Positions 21,021-32,475 of a DNA stretch of 64,000 nucleotides are shown here, one piece after another. The notes beneath the pieces are model-generated. The model did no database searches. It had not been told where the DNA came from and was given only the letters and a program-made list of their open reading frames with translations. The stretch's first letter is position 1; every line of letters starts with the position of its first letter. Origin of the DNA: Aedes albopictus (lineage: Eukaryota > Arthropoda > Insecta > Diptera > Culicidae); NCBI RefSeq assembly GCF_035046485.1, contig NC_085138.1:21926440-21990439 (forward strand). Direction: 5' to 3'. The position numbers and the translations under genes were made by a program.

Positions 21021-22867
21021 TATCTTCTACTTTCTTTACAATTTTATTTTTCTATCTTCTTTTTTCATTTTTTTATGTTTCATCTTCAGCCTTCGTCCTC
21101 ATAACATTTTACTTTTACAATTTTTATTTTTATTCAACTCTTTCCCTCGTATACTTTATGTTGATTATCGTCATCATTTTCATTATCTTCTATACACACA
21201 TCTGTTTATCTTTCATACTTATACGTTTTCTCTATCCTGATTCGGTGCAAAAAGTAAACAATGGCAGTGTGCATTTCCGACCACAGTACCAGTACAGTGG
21301 CAAACACAGAACCAGCTGAATATGATTATCTGTTGAGTTCGTTCGTTGTTCAGTTCCCTTTTCTGTTCTCATTATTGTATTAGTTTAGCCTTTTAGCATA
21401 GGGGATTAATTGTATCCAGTTATTATTAGGTTTGAGTGATATAGGCGCCGTTGATATTCACCATGAATTTCATTGGCATTTTTCGAACGTAGTCCGAGAT
21501 TTTTTTTTCTATCTCGAAATGACATTTTCAGCACCGGCAACCATAGATATGGGCAGCCAGTCTAGACTATGCTTAGCTAAGCATATTCGTTTTGTCTATC
21601 CTCTATTTATCTATAAATCTTCTCTACTCTCCCACGTTCATTTTTGAGGCTAAAGGATGACCTCAAAAAATCTCAGGGAGATTTCAGAGAGTAGGGGAAA
21701 AGAGATTCTCATATAGGTCGATAGAGTGAACGAATTTTAGAGAGGGATTAGTAAGGAGGAGAGTTTAGAATCCCTTTTCCCCCTACTCTCTGAAACCTTG
21801 AAGGTAAGAAAGATTGCAAAAGGGATTTCAAGAGGAAGTGCCCTGCCCAAGGGTGAGGTTTTGGGGTAAAGTCCCTCTCTTTGTCCTATTCGCTTATACT
21901 AGGAACCTCATTAAATACGAGCAGCCTTTTATTGTAAATCTAAATACAACCTCTTTTCCCACCTGCTGACAGAATCGTAGGCAGTGTTATGCCGATGGAG
22001 ATCGAGCTCCATGAGGTCCCTTTAACGGACTGTTGGAGAAAGGTTTGAGTAACCATCAACGAAGCAGTCGAGAGCACCGTCAAGTACATGGAATGCAATC
22101 GAGAGACTATAGAAGAGTGTGAGCGTTCATGCTGCAGCATGGAACCCGGCAGAACGAGGAACGTTACAAACGAAAGGGCAAACATTAGACACGCCTCTTT
22201 CGAGAGAAGAAACACAACCTGGAAGAAATGCAAGTTTTAAAGCCGGCTTCGACGGCAGATCGAAAACGGTCAAGGTCGCAATGCTGTCATGGTTGAATCA
22301 GAACTGGTTACTCAAAGTTTCCAAATTTCAGCACCCCTATACTGGTACGACACAAATAAAAGGACTTCGCTGTTGCGCCTAATTAAGAATTATTCCAGGA
22401 AAACCCTTCCATTCATGATAATTTCACTATTTTTTTCTGTAATTATCGCGGAAAGGACATTCTTGCCGAAGTCTGTAACCGTTTGGTTACAGATTGTTGA
22501 TTTTTGTTTTTTATTATGTGTTGTTTGTCGGACCCTTCACGTTTCTTGTGTAAAAACAGTAGAAAATTACCACAGAAGTGAAAGGGTCAAGTACCGCTGT
22601 AACTGTGTTGTCGCTACCAAGAAGGTAACATGGCTGTAAAAATTAGCGGCAACGAAATAGCGAATGACGGGAAAGGGAGAAAATTAGAACTTTAGCGGCC
22701 ATTGCCTTAAATCGGCAGCTGTTTTAATCAGGCGTCCGTGTGCTGTGGATGCATTTTGTGCAGTGGTAAAAGTTTTCCGGTTTTGAAGAACTGAATACCC
22801 CCCCCCCCCCTTGATGTTGGTCAAGTGGAAACCTGGGAAGAAACCTGTTCAGGACCTCTTTTGTTGG
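21021..22867. other. Mixed block without supported gene
   Basis: From 21,021 to 21,240 it is pyrimidine-rich. From 21,640 to 21,900 it holds a purine-rich zone with TCAGAGAGTAGGGG and its rough inverse CCCCTACTCTCTGA. From 21,950 to 22,640 there are several overlapping frames without domains; on the minus strand, stretches such as FLPGCVSSLERGVSNVCPFV hint at an old coding remnant of unknown type. A run of about 12 C lies at 22,799. Confidence 0.25.
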
Positions 22868-23260
22868 ACCTAAATTAGGTTCCACCGTCCAGCACACGGT
22901 TCGGCCCGCGAAGCCGTCAGGCTTCCGCGCCTAAACCGTAAAGGAGATTAGCCGTCCGCCATAGGACGGATCCTCAGGCCGAAGGCCTTAATCGTTAAGG
23001 AGGATTTCCCCTCTCGGCCGTCCAAGGTGGCCATGCCACGGCCGGTCGATTGAGCCTAAGAGGGAAGACGCCTGCATCCCCCCCTCCCAGCAACGCCCGC
23101 TGGTCCCGTCGGCCGAGTACCGGCCCCGCTCGCCTTGCCATCCGGCGAGATTTCCGGCCGAACAGCTGGACAGGAGTCGCTGGCGACCCTGGGATTGCCG
23201 GAGTCTCTTGTGTCCTGAGTCGGCCCGGCACTGTTATATTGACGATACGTTTCAAGTCCT
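22868..23260. other. GC-rich block with many consecutive short hairpins
   Basis: Clearly GC-richer than its surroundings. In order it contains ACCTAA-A-TTAGGT, ACCGT-ACGGT, CGCGAAGCC-GGCTTCCGCG, CCGTCC-GGACGG, AGGCC-GAA-GGCCT, CCTTAA-TCG-TTAAGG, GGCCGT-ACGGCC enclosing GTGGC-GCCAC, and CTCGCC-GGCGAG. The AGGCC and CCTTAA hairpins overlap by three bases (22,986-22,988), so they compete. No homologous copy is seen elsewhere in the window. It could be the structured 5' end of a retroelement, a non-coding RNA, or captured DNA; none is shown. The ~80-codon frames here lack domains. Confidence 0.5.
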
Positions 23261-23282
23261 TTTACAAGTTAAGCAAGAATGC

Positions 23283-23335
23283 TTTTTAAAATTTCTCCAG
23301 GGACACCGCCAGAAATTCCTTTGTGATTCTATCAA
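23283..23335. repeat. Short GGAATTCC-type array fragment
   Basis: AATTTCTCCAGGGACACC and GCCAGAAATTCCTTTG are a few degenerate units of the window-wide array, stranded between two unrelated elements. Confidence 0.45.
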
Positions 23336-23390
23336 GATTTAACAAGCATTTTCTGGAATGTTTACAGCTACACAGTATGCTTTATGTGTA

Positions 23391-23937
23391 CACAGTTCGA
23401 AAAAAACCTGTAAATTTATGACGGATCGAATGTAACAATAGGACCCCGTCATATATGATGGAAATTTTTGTGCGATCTTAAAATTACATTGCAGATATCT
23501 GTTAGAAAATATACAGAAAAATTGAGCTCCGAGCGAGAATTGAACTCAGATCCTTGGGGTGTGAGTAGCACGCCCGAGCTCTCTCGGCTATCCCAGCTTG
23601 TTGAAAAGCAGACAGTCAAAGTTAAACTGCTTCTACCATACTGCACGCATTCTCGACATGCTCCGGCTGCTGCAGAGAGTACTGAGAGAGACAACGAGGA
23701 AACCGCCACAGCTGCGAGCAGCCGTTCGTTTAGCTGATGACGAAGAGTGGCTGGCATGATTTATAGCAGATACATGTAAAATTAAAGCGAATATGCTTTA
23801 AAATCTGTAAACAAGCCGTCTGACCAGCAGCGGGCTGCTCGGCTGACATTAAATGTTGGTGATTTACATTTTTCTGCCGCAAATTTCAGTTGATCTTCAA
23901 TTTACGTGCTGTTTAACTTTCATATTTTTTTGCTGTG
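23391..23937. mobile_element. 547-bp TIR element with tRNA-like core
   Basis: The left end CACAGTTCGAAAAAAACC and inverted right end CACAGCAAAAAAATATG are flanked by TA (23,389-23,390; 23,938-23,939). On the minus strand at about 23,600-23,525 TAGCCGAGAGAGCTCGGG, then GATCTGAGTTCAATTCTCGC, are A/B-box-like. The architecture (CA-C terminus, A run, tRNA-like core) parallels the element at 49,786. Confidence 0.65.
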
Positions 23938-24038
23938 TAGGTACCCATAGAACACTATGTTGAATATAGGCAGGCCAAGCTCCATCGCAAAAGTAGGAAC
24001 AGAAACAAGAAGACGATTCTCGCAGAACTTCTTGATTG

Positions 24039-24262
24039 TGGAGCCTCGTAGCTGTGCGGTTAGGGTCACCAAGCTTCTAATCCCACCATGCTATGGGGTG
24101 AGGGTTCGATTCCCGCTCCGGGCGATGAAACTTTTCGTGAGAATAGTTTCTTCTCCGTATCCACTGGTGCATGCTCTGTGTGTCCCTTGTCTAATGTTTA
24201 GTTTCATTCAGTCTGTACAGCCTCTGGCTGAAGACGGTGTCCGCGTCTTTTTTTTTTTTCTT
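24039..24262 (+). mobile_element. tRNA-derived SINE (plus strand)
   Basis: The head GAGCCTCGTAGCTGTGCGGT (A box) and GAGGGTTCGATTCCCGCTCC (B box with T arm) is followed by a body. The 3' core reads TTCAGTCTGTACAGCCTCTG, GCTGAAGACGGTGT, then an 11-T run. The same 3' core (TGTTCAGTCTGTAGAGACCG...GAAGATGGTGT) ends the SINE at 41,900-42,083, so both are one family. Confidence 0.75.
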
Positions 24263-24289
24263 GGTATGATTCAGTAAGAATCTATCTAA

Positions 24290-24650
24290 AGATTCCTCTT
24301 AGTATCACTTAAAAACACATGGAATTCTTTGAAAATTTCTCCAAGGATTTCTTTAGAGATTTTTTCCGAAATTCCCTCAAGAATTTTCCCTGGGACTACT
24401 TCAAGAGTTTTCCAAGAAATTTCTCAAGAGATTCATCTTGAAATTGGTTCACGGGTTTCCTCAGATAATTCTTTCGTAATTCCTTAGGGGATTCTATTGG
24501 ATTTATTAAAGGATTGCTGCATAAGTTAACGCTTGCATTACTTCATGTATTTGTACAAACATTTCTGAAGGAATTTATCCAGAAATACTATCATTTTTCT
24601 TTCAGGAGTTTTTCAATGGGATTTTTCCGAAAATTCTCCTCAACTCCTGT
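24290..24650. repeat. GGAATTCC-type array 2 (decayed)
   Basis: Degenerate units such as AATTTCTCCAAGGATTTC and AAATTCCCTCAAGAATTTTC run in the CCTCCA orientation. They are more diverged than the larger arrays and no frame is meaningful. Confidence 0.65.
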
Positions 24651-25160
24651 ATATTCATATGTTCATAGCCATCGCTAGAACCAGAAAGGAATTGTAAAAA
24701 TTCGTTTCCCTTCCTTCCAACTTCCAAAGCACAGTGTATATAACGCCTTCAAGTTATGCAACCAAAGCGAACTGTGTCGCTTGTCCTTCATTGTAATCAC
24801 CACACAATCTATCACCTTACGAACACTATAAATATCCCCTATCCATGGATTGCATCACCGACCCAACGGTGACTCCCAGATCTCCCATCCTTTCCGTCTA
24901 ACAACTACCGCAGTCCGTGCTGGTTGTAGGACTGCAGAGGTGATCTCGGTCTTTAGTAGCAACAACCAGCACACTCTAACATTACTTTCCCTTCCCAACT
25001 GACTCTAAGGACGTGGCCGGCGCCGTTATTCATCATAAATGCATGAGCTCCTTAAATTGCTCTTTGAGAATAAGTGGAATGTCCCAGCCCTTATTTGATT
25101 GGATTTCAGGGCAATTGGTACCAGCTCAGATCAATCACGGAGGAGCAACCATTGACAGAT
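24651..25160 (+). repeat. Dispersed repeat sharing the body of the split SINE
   Basis: It starts with GCCATCGCTAGAACCAGAA and GCACAGTGTATATAACGCC, matching the SINE-like body at 5,075-6,690 (inverted). It continues with CAACCAGCACACTCTAACAT and GGACGTGGCCGGCGCC. It preserves the uninterrupted site at which the 5,115-6,529 foldback inserted. Class not named. Confidence 0.55.
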
Positions 25161-25189
25161 TTGATCGTTGATCGTTTCGTTGATCGTTG

Positions 25190-28100
25190 AAAGGAATAAC
25201 TAGAGAAATTCCTGGATGATTTCTTTAAGGAGTTCTGGAGCCTTAACTTCCTGGAGGAATGCCTGGAGGAACTCCTCGAGGAATTAGTAATGGATTTTTT
25301 TCTGAGAAATTTCTAAAGAAACTCATGGATGAATTGCTGGGTGAATTCCCGAAGAAATTCCTGGATAAATTCCTCGAGGAATCCATGGAGAAACCTCTGG
25401 AGGAATTTCTAGAGAAATTCCCGGAAAAAATCCGGGAAAAATTCCTTTAGGATTTTCTGGAGGAATCCGTCGAGGAATTTCTGGAAGAATTCTGGCAGAA
25501 ATTCTTAGAGAATTTTCTGTAGGAATTTCGGCAGCAATCCGTGGAGGAATATCATAAGGATTCCATGGAGGTATCCCTGAAGCCTGAAGGAATTCTTGAA
25601 AGGGTTCTGGAAGGCATTCCTTTAAGATTCTTTGGTGGAATTCTGACAGATATTTCTAGAAAATTTTCTGGAGGAATTCCTGGAGGTAATTCGTTGAAGG
25701 AATGAATCCCTGAAGAAGTTCTTGAAAATTTCCTGTAGAATTTCCTGGAGGAATCCATGGAATAATTGCTCGAGAAATTCCAGGAGGAATTCCTGGAAGA
25801 GTACCGGGAGAAAATATTTTAGGATTTTCAGGAGGAATCCATGGAGAAATTCTTTGAAGAATCCCTGGAGGAAGTATTGAAGAAATTTTGGCAGACATTC
25901 ATAGAGGTTTTTTTTAGAAGAAATTTCAGGAGGCATCTCTGGAGGAATTCCTGGGGGTAATTCTGGAGGAATTCCTGGAGGTAATTCTGAAGAAATTCCT
26001 GGAGTAGTTACTGAAAGAAATCTTGGTGGAATTATTTGGGGAAATTCTGGAGAAATATATGAGGCTTCATGGAGAAATTTCTGAAGGTACTCCTCGAGGA
26101 ATTTCAGCAGGATTTTTTTTAGAATTTCTGAAGAAATTTTTTAACGAACCCCTGTAAGAATTTCTTGAGAAACTCCTTTAAAAAGTTCTGGAGAAATTCT
26201 TGGAGGAATGCAACGAGGATTCCGTGTAGGAATTTCTCGAGGAATTCCTGGAGGATTTATAGGAAGATTTCCGGGAGACATTCCTTCAGGATTCTCTGGA
26301 TGAATTCTGGTAAAAATTCCCAGAGGATTTTTAGAGGAATCCCTGGAAGAATTTCTGACGCTCTTCCTTAAGAAATTTCTAAAAGTATTCCTGGAGGATT
26401 TTTTGAGGAATTCCTGAAGAATTGCCTTGAGAAAATCTTGGAGCATTTCGTGGAGGAATTCCTGAAGAAATTTCAGAAAAAAAATCCTTGAGAAATTCCC
26501 AGGGGATTCCGTGGAGGATTCCCTGGTGGAGTTTCTCGCGGAACTCTTCGAGGAACTGCTGGAGGATTTCCTGGAAGAGTTCCGGATGAAATTACTTTAG
26601 GATTTTCTGGCGGAGTCCATGGATGAATCTCGGGGAGAAATTTCTGGAGGCATCTCGGAGGAATGTCTGAAGGAACTACTCAAGCAATTTCTGAAGGAAT
26701 ACCTGGAAGATTTTTTCGAGGAATTTCTGAAGAAATTTATGAATGAATCCCTGGAGGAATTCTTGGTGAAATTGCTGGAAAAATCCTGAAGAAATTCCTG
26801 GGGGAATCCGTGGAGGATTTCCTGGACAAATTCCTTGCGAAATTCCTCGAGGAATTCTTGGAAGGGTTCCGGGAGATATTCTTGGGGAATTCTGGCAGAA
26901 ATTCCTAGAGGGTTTCTGGGGGAATGCCTGGAGGAATTTCAGGAGTTCCTCCTCGACAAATTTCAGAAAGATTCCTATTTGATTTTCTGGAGGATTTTTT
27001 TGAGGAATTTCTGAAGAAATTCATGGATGGATCCCTGGAAGAATTTCTGAAGAAATTCTTTGAGAATTTCCTGGAGGAATCCATAGAAGAATCCTTGGAA
27101 AAATTTCTCGAGGAATTCCTGGAAGAATTCCGTGAGAAATTCCTTTAGGATGTTGTGGAGGCATCCGTGGAGGAAATATTGGAGGAATTCTGGCAGACAT
27201 TCATAGAGAAATTTTTCCTAGAAAAATGTCAGGAGGGATCTCTGGAGGATTTTTTTAGGTATTTACTGGAGGAATTCCTGTAGGATTTATTTGAGGAATT
27301 TCTGGAGAAATATTTGAAGCTTCCTGGAAAAATGTCTGAAGGAACTTCTCGAGGAATTTCTGAAGATATTCCTGGAGGAATTTCTGAAAGAAATTTTTGA
27401 GGAATATCTGAAGAAATTCAGTAATGAATCTCTGGAGAAACTCCTGAAGAAATTTCTGAAAAAAAATCCTAAAGAAATTCCTGGAGGATTTCCTAGAGGT
27501 ATTCCTGTAAGAGTTTCGGGAGAAATTCTTTAGCAGTTTCTGTAGGAATCTGTGGAGGAATTCCTGGGAAAAATCCCTGATGGAATATTGGAGGAAATTC
27601 TAAAGAAATGTTTGAAGGAATCCCTCGAGGAATTTCTAAATGAATACCTGGACGAACTTCTGAAGAAATTCATTAATTAATCCCTGGAGGAATTCCTGAA
27701 GAAATTCTTGGAAAAAGTCCTGGAGAAGTTACTGGAGGAATCCGTGAAGGATTTCCTGAAGGAATTCCTCGCGTAATTTCTGGAAGAGTTCCGGGAGACA
27801 TTCTTTTAGGATTCTCTGGAGAAATTCTGGCAGAAATTCCTAGAGGATTTTCTGGAGAAATCTCTGGAGGATTTTCTGGAGAAATCCCTGGAGGAATTCC
27901 TGGGGGAATTTCTGGAGGAATTTCTGGAGGAATTTCTGGTGGAATTTCTGAAGGAATTCCTCCCCCTCTCCCCCTTCCCCCCACTCCACCCCCTACTTTA
28001 TATACGGGGATGAACCAGCCTCGGGCTGATTTTCCCCATAATAAAAAAAGTCAATAATAATAAAGGAATTCCTGGAGATTTTTTTGGAGGAATTCCTGTA

Positions 28101-28660
28101 GGAATTTTTGGGGTTCTTTTTCGAGAAATTTCTAAAAGAATTTCTGGAGGAATTTGTGGAGAAATTTTAGAAGGATTTTTTGAAAAAAAAAAAACATGGA
28201 TGAATCCCTGGAGAAATTGCTGAAGAAATTCCTTGAAAATTTCCTGAATAATTTTCTGGAAAAACTCCTGGAGGGTTTTCTCGAGGAATTCCAGGAGGAA
28301 TTCCTGGAGAAATTCCTGGAAGACATTCTTCAGAAATTCCTTTAGGATTTTCTGGAGGAATCCGTAGAACAATTCCTAGAGGAATCCCTGGGGGAAATAT
28401 TGGGAGAATTGCGGCAGACATTCCCAGAGGATTTTTCCTAGAAGAAATTTCAGGAGGAATCTCTGGAGGAATTTCTGAAGTATTTATTGGAGGAATTCCT
28501 GGAGGAATTATTTGAAGAATTTCTGAAGAAACATATGAGACTTCCTGCAGGAATTTCTAAAGGAATCATTGGAAGAATTTTTGGGAGAATTCCTGGAGGA
28601 ATTCATGCACACGAATCTTAGGAGAAATCCTGGAGGAATCTCTGTATAGCACTTTGTAGG
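25190..28660. repeat. GGAATTCC-type array 3, largest uninterrupted block of the 12-bp form
   Basis: Units of GGAATTCCTGGA run in the TGGAGG orientation, with the clearest stretch (GGAGGAATTTCTGGAGGAAT) near 27,900. A SINE tail sits inside at about 28,012-28,066. Long open frames on both strands are products of the period. Confidence 0.88.
28012..28066 (+). mobile_element. 5'-truncated SINE tail inside array 3
   Basis: GATGAACCAGCCTCGGGCTG, TTTTCCCC and A/T-rich TAATAATAAAG match the tail form at the start of the window. It is preceded by a C-rich tract (CCCCCTCTCCCCC). Only the last ~55 bp are present. Confidence 0.55.
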
Positions 28661-28727
28661 CGACATTCAAATAGTGATCGCTCGATCGAAAGTTTTAACA
28701 CAAACGTAACCAATCACAAACAATTTT

Positions 28728-28864
28728 GCGTTCATAAACAGGGGGGGGGACCAAAGTCTACGCTCCATACAAATTTCAAAATTTTTGTATGGACAAAAGT
28801 CTACGAGGAGGGAGGGGGGTCTGAGATGGCCAAATTTTGGTCTACGTGGTTTATGAACAGCCCC
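28728..28864. mobile_element. G-rich MITE, GCGTTCATAAAC family
   Basis: GCGTTCATAAAC at the left and GTTTATGAACAGCCCC at the right are inverted. The interior contains GTCTACG/CGTAGAC words, CCATACAAATTTC and long G runs. A related element at 57,572-57,726 shares GTCTACGTGGTTTATGAAC. Confidence 0.65.
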
Positions 28865-28969
28865 ATAGTTGTTTTAGACGCTAAAAGGAATCAAAAAAGC
28901 TTTGTTCTAAAAAAAACCGACCATGATGACGTTTATATGGAAAAATGAAAAATTCAATGGTATGCCATC

Positions 28970-29600
28970 TGATCGAAGCTTTTTTGATCCCATTTCAGGA
29001 CCCATATAAATGTGCAAAATTTGGGCACGATCGGTTAGGTCAACGTTTTGCGCATCGCGTTTGAAGTTTGTATGGGGTTTTATATGGGAAAACACATTTT
29101 TTTGCATTTCTCTCATAACAAGCTGGAATTTTTCTGAAACCATGTAACCGATAAAGTGCAAACTTAGCCTGTGTCCTAAAAAACTTTGTCGAAGACCGCG
29201 ATGTGATCTGATGCATATGAAAAAAGTTATAGCGTTGGCATTGCTTGGCGAAACAGCATGATTTTGTTGCTATTGTTATTCCTATACATGTTAAAACAAA
29301 AACACATACATGCGGATCGTTGGTTATAACTATTTTCACAAGCATCGGATCGCTTTGCGGTCTTCAACAAAGTTTTTCAGAACATCCTAGGCTATCATTT
29401 TACAGTATCGGTTAAAAAGTTTCAGACTAACTTTTTCAACTTATGACAAAAATGCAAAAATGTATGTTTTCCCATACAAAATCCCATACAAATTTCAATT
29501 GCAATGCGCAAAGTGTAGACGTAACCGATCATGCTCAAATTTTGCACAGATACTCAGGACCAGAAACGGAACCAAAAAAGCTTTGACCTGAAAAAAGGGT
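28970..29600. mobile_element. Foldback element with ~270-bp diverged arms
   Basis: The left arm holds GTGCAAAATTTGGGCACGAT and TTTGTCGAAGACCGCGATG. The right arm carries the complement (ATCATGCTCAAATTTTGC; CATTGCGGTCTTC-like text). The central loop is about 90 bp. The phrase CTTTGTCGAAGACCGC is shared with the 5,115 foldback and, decayed, with 59,430. No frame is supported. Confidence 0.75.
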
Positions 29601-31005
29601 CCGGTGACCCAAAATAATGACCCAGTCTAATGTGTTGCATATTTGTTGTATGAAACCAATCCTTTTTGCACACGTGTGACTTTCTGTCTTCCTTTGTTCC
29701 ATCTTGTACCTAACATTATACAATTGAACGGTAGAGCACCGACTCGAACGAACTGGTTCCGGTCACGAGGCACAACCGTGCCCTACTCGGATCGTTATGG
29801 AACATACATTTCAGGGGGAATCAACGGTCATCAGATTTCACCTGTTGCGAGCCGTTGTTGGTTCTTCTTTCCTCTTCTCCAAGTTGTGAAACAAATCCTC
29901 TTTTTGTGTTGTTCCGAGAGGGGGACTTATGGTAATTTCCATTTCCTTCCAATCGGCAGTTTCCTTGAAGGATGGATGCGCAAGGGTACACCGCACCGGT
30001 CGGCACGTGATTAGCGAAGCGTAAATCTAGTTCGAGGTTGAAAATCGAAAGAAAGGGAAACAGAAAGGGATTCACTCTGGTTGGTCGGATGGTTGGTTGG
30101 TTCTGAAACAGGATTCACTTGTTCGCTGTTCGGATGGGTAAATGTGATATTTTCATTAAAAAAAAAGCAACAGCAGACGGGAAGTACAATCCCATCCGAA
30201 AGGAGAGGGGTAGCAACGCTTTATGAATTATTATCACCTTAGGACAGTCTCGGGATACGCTTCCGAGCATCCAAGGAGCAAGCAAGCGAATCGCTCTGGC
30301 GGCAGTTGAAACGGGAAATCACCCCTTGCCGTTCCCATGTTCGGTGTTCGGTTGAGAAGTTGCGGGAAGGCAACGACTTTTCCTGAAGGAGTCGTTATTT
30401 TTAGATGTAGTCATCTTTTCCCTCGACGCCTGTATTCCACCCTCGATCGGTCGCAAAGAGAGAAAGGGGGCGAAGGAATTTCAATTTGCGGTACAGGAAG
30501 TTTTCACCTTTCCGTGGCCGTGGTGGTGCACTATCCTCACCTAAAATGCACGTTTTTTCCCCTTCGTCGTCGTCGTCGTCTTAGATCTGATAGGGACGTT
30601 ACTTCCCATCATTATATGTTCTTCTGGTGTCTACTCGAGGGTGGTGAAGGAAAACAGACACGCAGGACGCGAAGCGGAAGTGCCGTCTTAGTTAGGAGAT
30701 GGAGGTCCTTTAGGGAAGTTTGTGTTTCGAGTGAGTGCAGACCGGAAAGAAGATGTTATCACAAATCTTGGAAGGAATTTTCGGTCGTTAGTTGGAGGGT
30801 GTAATGTAGTGTAGTAAAATTCAGATATACAATTAAGGAACATAGTTCCCACGTATTAGAGAGCCGCAAATTTCAATTATGCTTCCTTAAAAGCTTTTTT
30901 TCGAATTATATTTTTAAAATAATAGTTCAAAAGATTTGATCTAAAATCTTTATCGTATAATTATCACTAACACTGTGCAACATTTTTGATGTCATGTAAA
31001 TATTG
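29601..31005. other. Low-repeat, GC-richer block without supported gene
   Basis: It contains CGTCGTCGTCGTCGTC near 30,565, GGTTGGTTGGTT near 30,095 and CCCTCGATCGGTCGC. A 155-codon plus-strand frame (30,337-30,804) is Arg/Ser-rich with no recognisable domain and unusual composition; I do not accept it as a gene. Promoter-proximal or regulatory sequence is possible. Confidence 0.3.
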
Positions 31006-31009
31006 AGGG

Positions 31010-32475
31010 CTTTCGGCATTCTAGTAAATTCCGAGAATTTCCACAGGACTTGCTCCGGGTATTCATCCGGAAATTCCGGAAGCTCATCTAGGAGTTCCTC
31101 CGAAAATTCTTACTCTTTCGGGATTTTCCCCCCGGGAATTCCTGCCGGAATTCCCCTGAGAATTGCTCTAGATGTTTCTCTGAAATTTCCTCCTAGAATT
31201 CCTCCTGGAAGCCCTCAAGCAGTTCATACAGGAATTTATCTAGGAGTGTTTCTGGAAACTCCTGCAGGAGTTGTTTTGAGAATTCCACAAAGAGTTGCTC
31301 TGCGTATTCCTCTAGGAGTTCCCGGAATCGCTCTGTCTAGAAGTTACTCTGTCAATTGATCTAGGGGATTTCTCTAAGATTCCCTCCTGGAATCCCTCTA
31401 AGAGTTCCACCGGGAATAATCAAGGAACCCCCTGGGAATTCTTCTTAGAGTTCTTGTGGGAATTCCTATATCAGTTCTACTTGAAATTTTTATAGAACAT
31501 CCTCCAAGAATTCATCTATGAGTTCCTCTGGGAATGCTACTAGGAGTGCTTCCTAGAATTCCTCTAGAAGTTTTTTCTGGAATCCCTAAGGGAGCATACC
31601 TCTAGGAGTGCCTTTGGAAATTATTCTAGTAATTCTTCCGAAAATTCCACAAGGAATTGCTCTGGGTCATCTCTAGGAGTTCTATCAATTCCTCTAGGAG
31701 TTTTTCGGGGGGTTCCTCCGGGAAATCCTCTAGGAGTTTTATCATGAATTACTCTAGGAGTTCCAATTGGAATTGCTCTAGAAGTTCCTCTGAGAATTTC
31801 TTTCACGACTTGCTCTAGGTGTTTAACTGAAAATCGCTCTAGAAGTTCCTCCAGGCATTTCTCTGAAAGCCCGTCTAAGAGTTCCTTCGGGAATTCTTCT
31901 AGAAGTTCCTTTGGAAATACTGAGTTTCTTGTAAGTATTTCGGTAGGAGTTCCTCCGGAATTTGCATTAGTCCGTGTAAGTTCCATCAAGAATTGCTCTA
32001 GTAGTTCTATTGAAAAATCTCCCAGGCGTTCATGTGGAAATCCCACTAAGAGTCCCTCTTGTAATTCCTGAAGAGCTGCTCCTAGAATTCCTATGGGAGT
32101 TTCTTAAGGAAACCCTCTGAATGTCTCTAGGAATACCTTCTAAACATTCCTATGGAAATACAGGAAGTTTTCTTCGAGATTTTTTCTAGAAATTCAACTG
32201 GGAATTTCTATAGCAGTTCTACTAGGAATTCAACTAGAAGTTATTTCAGAAACTCCTCTAGTAGTTCTTCTAGGAATTCTTCGAAGAATTACTCCTAGAA
32301 TTCCTTCACATGAAATCCCTTTAGGAGTTCCCCGAGAATTGCTGAAGGAGTTCCATCGGTGATTCTTTTTCATGTGTCATCTTCGAGAATCCAGAAGTTA
32401 CGTAGGAAATTCTCCAAGAGTTCCACCAAGAATTTCTCCAGAATTTTCATTGGGAATTACTTGTTAATCTCTCTT
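31010..32475. repeat. GGAATTCC-type array 4, AGGAGTTCC variant
   Basis: Units alternate AGGAGTTCCTCT and GGGAATTCCTCT, giving a 24-bp-like rhythm different from array 3. Open frames (for example 141 codons on the minus strand) follow the period and are not genes. Confidence 0.85.

Noticed and set aside
30337..30804. 155-codon plus-strand frame
   Set aside because: Arg/Ser-rich reading through CGTCGTC runs, no domain, and poor start context. Most likely chance in GC-rich DNA.
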